Of a stretch of DNA of 5,624 nucleotides, positions 1 through 5,624 are shown piece by piece (the stretch's first letter is position 1; every line of letters starts with the position of its first letter). This DNA comes from Bacteroidales bacterium (GTDB taxonomy: Bacteria > Bacteroidota > Bacteroidia > Bacteroidales > UBA932): positions 1-5,624 of the forward strand of contig JAFYZE010000145.1 of NCBI GenBank assembly GCA_017548805.1, written 5' to 3'. A model generated the notes under the pieces. The model saw only the letters and a list, made by a program, of their open reading frames with translations, was not told the origin of the DNA and searched no databases. The position numbers and the translations under genes are program-made.

Positions 1-2
1 AT

Positions 3-512
3 TACGCCATCCGAAACGCCGACCTCGACAAGGTCAGGCTCATCAGGAAGAAGACCAGGGGCTTCCCGTTCGACCTGGACAGTGTCCCGCTCAAGATCAG
101 GGTTCCTGTGACGGGAGTCAAGGACTGGGATCTCGATGTGGTTCCGAGCAGGCCTTATGATGGCCAGCGTTTCACCCAATGGACCGACGAGCCGTTGTAT
201 GACAAGGACGGTAAACCGGCGGAAAACGGCGGATTTGTCAATATTGACGGTCAGCTCATCCAGTTGCAGAGGGCGGGCGCGATGAAGTATTACGTCAATC
301 CCGACGGCAATTACGGCAGGGTGCGCGATGCTTTCAACGAACTGTTCGAGAAGGACGGCAAATGGTATTGCAGCTGGGAGATGGAGGATGCGTATATCAC
401 CCCTCCTCTTCCGAAGACTGTCGTTCCAGAGGAAGGCAGTGATGCCTTCATCGAACTCGTCCCTTACGGCGCTTCGACCATCAGGCTCACCGTATTCCCT
501 GAATATGAATAA
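3..512 (+). CDS. C-terminal fragment of a DUF1680/GH127-like glycoside hydrolase (5' end outside window)
   Basis: The reading frame is open from the window edge at base 3 to the TAA at 510-512, giving the last 169 residues of a longer protein. An internal GTG at 108 is not the likely start, because the frame continues upstream with protein-like sequence. Two stretches resemble the C-terminal end of DUF1680/GH127-type beta-L-arabinofuranosidases as I remember them: FDLD followed by a beta-strand and a W-x-L motif (fragment residues 23-44), and the closing PPLP ... LVPYG ... LR-x-x-x-FP segment (about residues 134-166). Between them are roughly 90 residues rich in Gly, Asp and aromatics that this family often lacks. 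The catalytic domain lies upstream, so activity cannot be judged. If the family call is right, the enzyme would remove L-arabinofuranose or a related sugar outside the cytoplasm. Its stop codon overlaps an alternative start of the next gene, so the two are probably cotranscribed. The family call is by eye and moderate; another carbohydrate-active beta-sandwich tail is possible. Confidence 0.5.
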   Translation, partial: YAIRNADLDKVRLIRKKTRGFPFDLDSVPLKIRVPVTGVKDWDLDVVPSRPYDGQRFTQWTDEPLYDKDGKPAENGGFVNIDGQLIQLQRAGAMKYYVNPDGNYGRVRDAFNELFEKDGKWYCSWEMEDAYITPPLPKTVVPEEGSDAFIELVPYGASTIRLTVFPEYE

Positions 513-525
513 TCAGCATAAAAAT

Positions 526-1467
526 ATGAAAAAGATAATCATCAGTCTGTTCACCCTTGCATTGTGCAGCGCCAGCGTTTTCGCGCAGGCGGAAAAGATA
601 CGTCTCTACGAAGGGAAGGCTCCCGGCAGCGAGAACTGGACGCAGCAGGAGTTCCTGTTCGAGTATACGACATCCATGAATCCCGGCGAAGTCGGGGAGT
701 GCATCCTGAACGTGGTGGATCCAGAGCTGTGGGCCTATCTCCCGGCGAAAGGTACCGAGACGGGGGCTGCCGTTGTCGTATGCCCCGGCGGCGGTTTTAC
801 CGCGCTGTCCTGGCATCAGGAAGGCCCCAACGTGGCCAAATGGCTTGCCGCGCACGGTATCACCGCTTTTGTCTTGAAATACCGCATCGCATATTCCGGT
901 GCCGATTACGAGGAGGCCAAATATGTGGCCGACCATTCCTATGGCAACCAGGGAAGGGATGCGCGCATGAGGGAACTCACCGAGAAACACGCGAAGATTG
1001 CCGAAGAGCAGGGCTATGACAGGAAGATGGCGTGGGACGATGCCAGGGTTGCCATAACCTACATCCGCAAGAATGCGGAGAAATACGGCGTGAATCCCAA
1101 GGCGATAGGCATCATCGGTTTCTCCGCAGGCGGCAACATCGTCTATCATGTGGCCCTCGACCACGACGAGATGAGCCGTCCCGACTTCCTCGGAATGATA
1201 TATCCGGCATGGTTCGAGGACAAGGTGCCCGAGGATCCTATGCCGCTGTTCATCGCTGCGAGCACGGGCGAAGCCTCTTCGTCGAACGGCTTTGGCGACA
1301 CGCCCGCCCTTTACAACGCCTGGAACAAGACCCGCCAGCCGCTGGAGATACACTCTTTCACAAGGGGTTTCCATGGTTTCGGGTATCGCGAGAACGGTCA
1401 GTCCGTGAACATCTGGACTACGTTGTTCTACGATTTCCTTGACAACTGCAATTTCCTGAAAAAGTGA
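526..1467 (+). CDS. secreted alpha/beta-hydrolase, acetyl-xylan-esterase/BD-FAE-like carbohydrate esterase
   Basis: A 313-residue protein of typical size for a single-domain esterase. I chose the ATG at 526 because it begins a classic signal peptide: MKK, a hydrophobic core at residues 4-17, and a VFA|Q cleavage site at 20/21. An in-frame ATG at 505 would add seven polar residues and overlap the previous stop. The mature protein has the alpha/beta-hydrolase landmarks in order: an oxyanion-hole CPGGGF (86-91), the nucleophile elbow GFSAGG with Ser200, and a C-terminal GFHGFG with the probable catalytic His283. The stretch before the elbow (DDARVAITYIRKNAEKYGV, 171-189) is characteristic of bacterial esterases that act on decorated plant polysaccharides. 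The usual catalytic Asp after the 'PLFIA' strand (240-244) is not obvious; Glu249 is the nearest acid. The protein probably works in the periplasm, removing acetyl or other acyl groups before glycosidase action. Its last codons overlap the GH32 start by four bases. The fold is sure; the exact substrate is not. Confidence 0.85.
   Translation: MKKIIISLFTLALCSASVFAQAEKIRLYEGKAPGSENWTQQEFLFEYTTSMNPGEVGECILNVVDPELWAYLPAKGTETGAAVVVCPGGGFTALSWHQEGPNVAKWLAAHGITAFVLKYRIAYSGADYEEAKYVADHSYGNQGRDARMRELTEKHAKIAEEQGYDRKMAWDDARVAITYIRKNAEKYGVNPKAIGIIGFSAGGNIVYHVALDHDEMSRPDFLGMIYPAWFEDKVPEDPMPLFIAASTGEASSSNGFGDTPALYNAWNKTRQPLEIHSFTRGFHGFGYRENGQSVNIWTTLFYDFLDNCNFLKK
1464..1467 (+). other. GTGA start/stop overlap coupling the esterase and GH32 genes
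   Basis: The GTG start of the GH32 gene shares bases with the TGA stop of the esterase gene. No Shine-Dalgarno-like sequence precedes it (the bases are CAATTTCCTGAAAAA), so GH32 translation probably depends on ribosomes ending the esterase. The in-frame TGA at 1440-1442 leaves no ATG that keeps the signal peptide. Confidence 0.75.
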
Positions 1468-3257
1468 GAAAACCGCTGAACAGTATCCTTGCTTTTTCCC
1501 TTTTCCTGTTGCTTTGTGCCTGTCACGGAGGAACGGATGGCCGGTATATGGTCATTCCTATCCGTGAGACGAACGGTGAAGTGACCCTGACCATTGAGAA
1601 AGGAGGGGAAACATTGTATGTCGCGGACATCCGCCTTGCCGGGGAGGGGGAGGAAGCAGATTACTGCGTGCCCCTCGACCTTGAGCATTTCGGCGCGTCG
1701 AAGCGCGACGTGCATTTCTCGGGTATAGAGGCAGTGCAGGCATGGAAACTCATATCCTTCTCCGATACTCCTCTGGCAATCCCTGAGGAAAAATACCGCC
1801 CCGTCTATCATCACACGCCGCCTTACGGCTGGATGAACGACGCGAACGGCCTGTTCTACAAGGACGGGGTGTATCACCTTTACTATCAGTACAATCCGTA
1901 CGCCTGCGTCTGGGGCAACATGCACTGGGGGCATTCTACCAGCACGGACATGGTCCACTGGGAGCATCAGCCGGTAGCGCTTTACCGCGACGGCTACGGC
2001 CACATCTTCTCCGGCAGTTCGGTGGTGGATACCGACAATACCGCCGGTTTCGGGACCGGGGCCGTAGTGGCCTTCTACACTTCTTATAATACCGAGCGGG
2101 AGTATATCCAGACGCAGTGTCTTGCATACAGCCTGGACGACGGCATGACCTTCACCAAGTATGAGGGCAATCCCGTCCTCGTGCCTTTCGACGGCATCAA
2201 GGATTTCCGGGATCCCAAGGTCTTCTGGTACGGGCCTGAGGGCAAATGGATCATGATCGTATCGGCAGACAGGGAGATGCGTTTCTATTCCTCGAAGAAC
2301 CTGAAGGAATGGGAATACATGAGTGCCTGGGGCGAGGGATACGGTGTGCAGCCGCGCCAGTTCGAGTGTCCGGACTTCTTCCATCTGACGACGGCGGAAG
2401 GGGAGACCAAGTGGGTGATGATCGTCAACGTCAATCCCGGTTGCTTCTTCGGAGGTAGTGCCACGCAATATTTCGTCGGGGAGTTTGACGGCAGGGAATT
2501 CACCTGCGATTCTCCTAAGGAAACAGTCAAATGGCTCGACTGGGGCAAGGATCACTATGCGACCGTATGTTTCTCCAATACGGGCGACAGGGTGATAGCT
2601 GTTCCTTGGATGAGCAACTGGCAGTACGGGACCATCGTTCCGACCAAGTATTTCAGGAGCGCAAACGCCATCCCCCGTCAGCTCGGGTTGTTCAAGGATG
2701 GAGGAGAATACTATGTGAGCGCTTATCCCGTCGCGGAGCTCTCGAGCCTTGAGAAAGAGTCCCGTACCCTCAGCGGCGTTACCGCCGCGAGGCTCTTTGA
2801 TACTACCGACGGTGCCTTTGAGCTGGATCTGGAGCTCACGGTCCCGGCTGCCGGCCGGTCAGGATTCCGCCTGACGAATGCAGCCGGGGATGTCGTGGAC
2901 CTTTATTTCGATTCCCACCTGCAGCGTTTCGTCCTGGACCGCACGAAGAGCGGCATTGTAGATTTCGGCGAAAGAAGCACTACGCACGAGATAGAGAACC
3001 ACGACAGGAGAAAGACGAATTCGATGGATTATGTCAACGATTTCGCGCTTGCTACCTGGGCGCCCATGGCCGTTAAGGGTGCGCACAGGATGAAGATACT
3101 GTATGACATTACTTCGCTTGAAGTCTTCATTGACGGCGGCAGGGCAGTGATGACCGACCTTGTGTTTCCAAACGAGCCCTATGACCGCCTGGAGGCATAT
3201 TCCGACAAGGAGGGCTTTATTATTGAGAAACTGACCATAACCCGTTTGGGACTGTAA
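1464..3257 (+). CDS. GH32 beta-fructosidase (levanase/inulinase/invertase family), putative lipoprotein
   Basis: A 597-residue glycoside hydrolase family 32 enzyme, which releases fructose from fructans or sucrose with retention. All three catalytic motifs are present: WMNDANG with nucleophile Asp126, FRDP with transition-state stabiliser Asp250, and ECPD with acid/base Glu301. Supporting motifs are YQYNP (141-145), GNMHWGH (151-157) and IFSGS (181-185). The five-bladed propeller spans about 115-425 and the C-terminal beta-sandwich about 430-597, including the typical SLEVFIDGG (551-559). Residues 21-105 form an extra N-terminal domain, probably the DUF4980 type seen on Bacteroides GH32 proteins. 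The start is GTG: an in-frame TGA at 1440-1442 blocks extension, and the next ATG (residue 29) would remove the signal. The N-terminus is hydrophobic and ends in LLLCAC, so Cys20 (or Cys18) is a likely lipidation site; no acidic surface-export tract follows it. Linkage preference (beta-2,1 or beta-2,6) and endo/exo mode cannot be read from sequence, though this subtype is usually exo-acting. Confidence 0.95.
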   Translation: MRKPLNSILAFSLFLLLCACHGGTDGRYMVIPIRETNGEVTLTIEKGGETLYVADIRLAGEGEEADYCVPLDLEHFGASKRDVHFSGIEAVQAWKLISFSDTPLAIPEEKYRPVYHHTPPYGWMNDANGLFYKDGVYHLYYQYNPYACVWGNMHWGHSTSTDMVHWEHQPVALYRDGYGHIFSGSSVVDTDNTAGFGTGAVVAFYTSYNTEREYIQTQCLAYSLDDGMTFTKYEGNPVLVPFDGIKDFRDPKVFWYGPEGKWIMIVSADREMRFYSSKNLKEWEYMSAWGEGYGVQPRQFECPDFFHLTTAEGETKWVMIVNVNPGCFFGGSATQYFVGEFDGREFTCDSPKETVKWLDWGKDHYATVCFSNTGDRVIAVPWMSNWQYGTIVPTKYFRSANAIPRQLGLFKDGGEYYVSAYPVAELSSLEKESRTLSGVTAARLFDTTDGAFELDLELTVPAAGRSGFRLTNAAGDVVDLYFDSHLQRFVLDRTKSGIVDFGERSTTHEIENHDRRKTNSMDYVNDFALATWAPMAVKGAHRMKILYDITSLEVFIDGGRAVMTDLVFPNEPYDRLEAYSDKEGFIIEKLTITRLGL

Positions 3258-3272
3258 AAACAAAACTGATAT

Positions 3273-4433
3273 ATGGGAGATAAACAATCCAACCTTTCCC
3301 GCCTTGCGCCTGTGATGCTGGCGTTCTTCACGATGGGATTCGTGGACATGGTGGGCACTGCGACCAACTATGTCAAGGCGGATTTCGCCTTGTCCGACAC
3401 GATGGCCAACTTCCTGCCGTCGATGGTGTTCCTGTGGTTCTTCTTCCTGTCCGTTCCCATCGGACTGATGATGAACAGGATAGGAAAGCGCAAGACTGTC
3501 CTTCTCAGCCTTGTGGTCACGGCCCTGGCCCTTGTCCTTCCGCTTTTCTCCTACACCTATCCCGTCCTGCTGGTGTCATTCTGCCTGCTGGGCATCGGAA
3601 ACACGCTTATGCAGGTGTCGCTCAATCCCCTGATCACCTGTGTCGTAAGCGGGGAGAAGCTGGCCAGTACGCTGACTTTCGGCCAGTTCATCAAGGCCAT
3701 CGCTTCCTTCATCGCGCCCATCATAGCCAGCTGGGCTTCCGTCAAGTTCGGCAACTGGCTGCTGCTCTATCCCATCTTCCTCGTGTTCGCCATCATCGCC
3801 GCGATCTATCTCGGCATGACGAAGATCGAGGAGCAGATCCCGAAAGACAGGTCGTCGAGTTTCATCGACTGCCTCAAGCTCCTCGGGGATACGACGGTGC
3901 TGCTGTTCTTCCTGGGCATCATCGCCCATGTGGGCATCGACGTCGGCGTGAACACCTGCGCTCCCAAGATCATTATGGAGCGCCTCGGTCTCCCGCTGGA
4001 GAAGGCCGGCATCGCGACGAGTATCTATTTCCTTTTCAGGACGCTCGGATGTTTCTCCGGATCTTTCATCCTGGCGAGGTTCCCCTTGCCGAAGTTCTTC
4101 GCGGTAAGTGTGTTCTGCATGGTGTTATCCATGATAGGACTGTTTGTCTGCCATTCGCTGGCGGGGCTCTATGTCGCCATCGCGCTCGTGGGATTCGGCA
4201 ATTCCAATATCTTCTCTATGATCTTCTCCCGCGCTCTCCTGTACATGCCGGAGAAGAATAACGAGCTGTCCGGCCTGCTGATCATGGGACTGATCGGAGG
4301 TACCATCTTCCCGCTTCTGATGGGTGTCCTCTCTGATGCGCTGGGATCGCAGATAGGCTCGGTCATCGTCATCAACGTCGGCGTGATCTATCTCATTTAT
4401 CTTGCATACATGCTTAAAAAGGCGAAGGCATGA
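3273..4433 (+). CDS. MFS monosaccharide importer, FucP/GluP-type, probable fructose transporter
   Basis: A 386-residue, strongly hydrophobic protein with about 12 membrane helices in two halves, separated by a charged cytoplasmic loop around residues 183-200. The MFS motif-A-like loop G-L-M-M-N-R-I-G-K-R-K lies at 64-74. Helix 4 carries N-T-L-M-Q-V-S-L-N-P-L (110-120), the signature region of the fucose/glucose-galactose permease group. An Asp in helix 1 (Asp25, in MGFVDMVG) matches by eye the proton-coupling Asp46 of E. coli FucP, while the position of FucP Glu135 appears to be Gln114 here. Inferred role: proton-coupled uptake across the inner membrane of fructose freed by the preceding GH32 enzyme. 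It starts 15 bases after the GH32 stop in an A-rich leader without a clear ribosome binding site, and its stop overlaps the fructokinase start. From memory, the same neighbour pattern occurs at BT1758 of B. thetaiotaomicron. The family call is firm; the fructose substrate rests on context. Confidence 0.88.
   Translation: MGDKQSNLSRLAPVMLAFFTMGFVDMVGTATNYVKADFALSDTMANFLPSMVFLWFFFLSVPIGLMMNRIGKRKTVLLSLVVTALALVLPLFSYTYPVLLVSFCLLGIGNTLMQVSLNPLITCVVSGEKLASTLTFGQFIKAIASFIAPIIASWASVKFGNWLLLYPIFLVFAIIAAIYLGMTKIEEQIPKDRSSSFIDCLKLLGDTTVLLFFLGIIAHVGIDVGVNTCAPKIIMERLGLPLEKAGIATSIYFLFRTLGCFSGSFILARFPLPKFFAVSVFCMVLSMIGLFVCHSLAGLYVAIALVGFGNSNIFSMIFSRALLYMPEKNNELSGLLIMGLIGGTIFPLLMGVLSDALGSQIGSVIVINVGVIYLIYLAYMLKKAKA
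4430..4433 (+). other. ATGA start/stop overlap coupling the importer and fructokinase genes
   Basis: The ATG of the kinase overlaps the TGA of the MFS transporter. This arrangement is typical of translational coupling and supports joint expression of fructose uptake and phosphorylation. Confidence 0.8.
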
Positions 4434-5275
4434 AGAAAGTGATCGTAGGGATCGGTGAGATCCTCTGGGACATGCTCCCTTCGGGGAAGGCCCTCGGCGG
4501 CGCCCCGGCCAACTTCGCATACCATGCCGGTCGCCTCGGGGCGGAAGGCTGGGCCGTCAGCGCAGTCGGGGACGACGCGCTCGGGCGCGAAATCCTCGAC
4601 CTGGTGGCTTCGAAAGGCCTCCGCAACCTTATAGCCGTCACGGACAAGCCCACGGGCACTGTCCAGGTGACGCTGGACGCCCGCGGCGTCCCGACCTACA
4701 ACATCATGGAGGATGTCGCCTGGGACAACATCCCGTTCACCCCGGAGATGGAGGAGCTCGCCGCGCGGGCGGACGCCGTCTGCTTCGGCTCGCTCGTCCA
4801 GCGCATGGCCTCCCGCGACTCGGTCCTGCGCTTCGTCAGAGCCATGCGCCCGGACGCCCTCAAGGTCTTCGACATCAACCTCCGCCAGCATTATTATTCG
4901 CGTGAGGTCCTCGAGGAGTCGCTCAGACTGGCGGACATCCTGAAGATCAACGACGAGGAGATACGCATCGTGGCCGGACTGTTCGGGCTCAGCGACGATG
5001 CCGTCACCGCCTGCCGTGAGCTGATCGGGGCTTTCGGCCTGAAGCTGGTCATCCTGACCAAGGGGCCGGAGGGCAGCGAGATCATCACCGCCGATGATGT
5101 CATCCCTCAGGGTGTGGATGACGTGGAGATCGTCGACACCGTCGGTGCCGGCGACTCGTTCACCGCTGCCTTCGTGGTGGCCTATCTGCGCGGCGATACG
5201 CTCGCGGAAGCCCAGCGGCTCGCATCCGCTACTGCTTCATATGTCTGCTCCCGCAAGGGAGCCATGCCTGAATAG
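4430..5275 (+). CDS. PfkB-family carbohydrate kinase, probable fructokinase
   Basis: A 281-residue cytoplasmic ribokinase/PfkB-fold sugar kinase. It carries the substrate-binding signature GGAPANFAYH (23-32), the DINLR strand (148-152), KINDEE (172-177), the TKGPEGS nucleotide-site strand (210-216) and the second PfkB signature DTVGAGDSFTAAF (236-248), whose Asp242 is the predicted catalytic base. The GGAPANFA form of the first signature is typical of fructokinases rather than ribokinases. Expected reaction: ATP + fructose to fructose 6-phosphate (inferred from family and context). The ATG sits inside the stop of the importer gene (ATGA), which couples transport to phosphorylation, and a weak purine stretch (AAAAAGG) lies about eight bases upstream. 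The protein ends shortly after the family's C-terminal GAMP motif, making it slightly shorter than many fructokinases, but all key elements are present. Its third codon positions look more GC-rich than those of its neighbours; one 60-base line (4741-4800) is 75% GC. Confidence 0.92.
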   Translation: MKKVIVGIGEILWDMLPSGKALGGAPANFAYHAGRLGAEGWAVSAVGDDALGREILDLVASKGLRNLIAVTDKPTGTVQVTLDARGVPTYNIMEDVAWDNIPFTPEMEELAARADAVCFGSLVQRMASRDSVLRFVRAMRPDALKVFDINLRQHYYSREVLEESLRLADILKINDEEIRIVAGLFGLSDDAVTACRELIGAFGLKLVILTKGPEGSEIITADDVIPQGVDDVEIVDTVGAGDSFTAAFVVAYLRGDTLAEAQRLASATASYVCSRKGAMPE

Positions 5276-5301
5276 CAACAACATTGAAACCTATTGATAT
5301 C
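5276..5301 (+). other. 26-base spacer between the fructokinase and ceramidase-like genes
   Basis: The longest non-coding gap in the window. It is AT-rich and contains no inverted repeat followed by a T-run, and no clear match to the Bacteroidota promoter pattern (TTTG near -33, TAnnTTTG near -7). Read-through from the upstream operon is the simplest reading. Confidence 0.5.
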
Positions 5302-5624
5302 ATGAAAGCAAAATCATTGATCGCGATTTGTCTCGCCCTGCTCGTTACGTGCAGCGCCTTCGCCAGCGACCACGTGCGCGGCCAACTTAAGGTCGGCGCG
5401 GCCAAGGTAGACGTCACCCCGGGTCCGGACCAGCTTGGAAGAAATTCCTACGGCGTCCTTGACCATACACATTTCCGTGTGATCCTCTTCTCCAACGGCA
5501 CCAACATTGCCGGTCTGGCCAATGTTGACGGCAATGCCAACCAGCGTTGTGTCGACGCCGTCAACGAGCGCATCGAGAAGGAGTTCGGCATCCCCCAGGG
5601 CAACATCATCTACAACGGCACCCA
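5302..5624 (+). CDS. N-terminal fragment of a secreted neutral/alkaline ceramidase-like protein (3' end outside window)
   Basis: An open frame starts at the ATG at 5302 and runs past the window edge (107 full codons). The first 22 residues form a signal peptide: MKAK, a hydrophobic core, then S-A-F-A before S-D; Cys17 (VTC) lacks a good lipobox. The mature part starts L-K-V-G-A-A-K-V-D-V-T-P-G, the 'GaakvDiTP' opening of the neutral/alkaline non-lysosomal ceramidase N-terminal domain. It continues with D-H-T-H-F-R-V-I-L-F, an alternating strand ending in GLANVDGN, a helix VDAVNERIEKEFGI and P-Q-G-N-I-I-Y-N-G-T. In this family the next residues are the zinc-binding H-T-H segment, and the window stops within that codon (CA-). 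The family comprises zinc amidases that cut N-acyl sphingosines, but many bacterial members are uncharacterised, so the substrate is unknown. It lies 26 bases after the fructokinase with no visible terminator, so it may belong to the same transcript. The start is supported by the signal peptide. Confidence 0.75.
   Translation, partial: MKAKSLIAICLALLVTCSAFASDHVRGQLKVGAAKVDVTPGPDQLGRNSYGVLDHTHFRVILFSNGTNIAGLANVDGNANQRCVDAVNERIEKEFGIPQGNIIYNGT

Noticed and set aside
108..512. GTG at 108 as the start of a separate 134-residue gene
   Set aside because: The frame is open and protein-like from base 3, and the FDLD motif of the same domain lies upstream of this GTG, so this is the tail of a longer gene.
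505..525. Upstream in-frame ATG at 505 as the esterase start
   Set aside because: It adds seven polar residues before MKK and overlaps the previous stop. The ATG at 526 begins a textbook signal peptide, though 505 cannot be fully excluded.
487..1374. A 295-codon open frame on the - strand opposite the esterase gene
   Set aside because: It is antisense to a clear alpha/beta-hydrolase and has no signal, domain or plausible operon context.
1428..2555. A 375-codon open frame on the - strand opposite the GH32 gene
   Set aside because: It lies fully antisense to a gene with intact catalytic motifs. Its translation is rich in Arg, His, Val and Pro with no recognisable domain, as expected from a GC-biased shadow frame.
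3258..3272. Possible terminator or promoter between the GH32 and importer genes
   Set aside because: Only 15 A-rich bases with no inverted repeat, too short for a promoter or terminator of its own; most likely just a leader for the importer.
3434..4261. A 275-codon + strand frame inside the importer gene
   Set aside because: The translation is Arg/His/Pro-rich and low in protein character, while the overlapping frame encodes a coherent 12-helix transporter.

Overview
This 5.6 kb window looks like part of a polysaccharide or fructan utilization locus from a member of the Bacteroidota, probably Bacteroidales. Three things point there. The genes are packed head to tail with 4-base start/stop overlaps. 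None of the starts has a convincing Shine-Dalgarno sequence; the leaders are A-rich instead. The gene set (GH32 with a lipoprotein signal, FucP/GluP-type importer, PfkB fructokinase) matches the fructan loci of gut and rumen Bacteroidales. The DNA is moderately GC-rich (about 50-60% in most lines I counted by eye, higher in the kinase gene), so the source is more likely a GC-richer Bacteroidales lineage than a low-GC Bacteroides. I cannot name the genus.

Layout, all on the + strand: (1) 3-512, the C-terminal end of a large protein whose tail resembles DUF1680/GH127-type beta-L-arabinofuranosidases; (2) 526-1467, a secreted alpha/beta-hydrolase of the acetyl-xylan-esterase/BD-FAE-like type; (3) 1464-3257, a GH32 beta-fructosidase (levanase/inulinase/invertase family) with a lipoprotein signal and a GTG start; (4) 3273-4433, a 12-helix MFS sugar importer of the FucP/GluP group; (5) 4430-5275, a PfkB-family fructokinase; (6) 5302 to the window edge, the N-terminus of a secreted protein of the neutral/alkaline ceramidase N-terminal family. 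Coding is essentially continuous. The only gaps are 13, 15 and 26 bases, and I see no terminator hairpin or recognisable promoter in them, so the six genes probably form one transcript that begins upstream of the window.

How the genes fit together (inference): the upstream glycosidase and the esterase would trim side groups or linkages from a plant glycan or ester. The GH32 enzyme releases fructose outside the inner membrane, the MFS protein brings it into the cytoplasm, and PfkB phosphorylates it for glycolysis. From memory, the order GH32 - monosaccharide importer - fructokinase is the same as BT1759-BT1758-BT1757 in the Bacteroides thetaiotaomicron fructan locus. The esterase, the GH127-like enzyme and the ceramidase-like protein around this core are the unusual part. 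No SusC/SusD pair, sensor-regulator, RNA gene, mobile element, repeat array or CRISPR is visible in the window.
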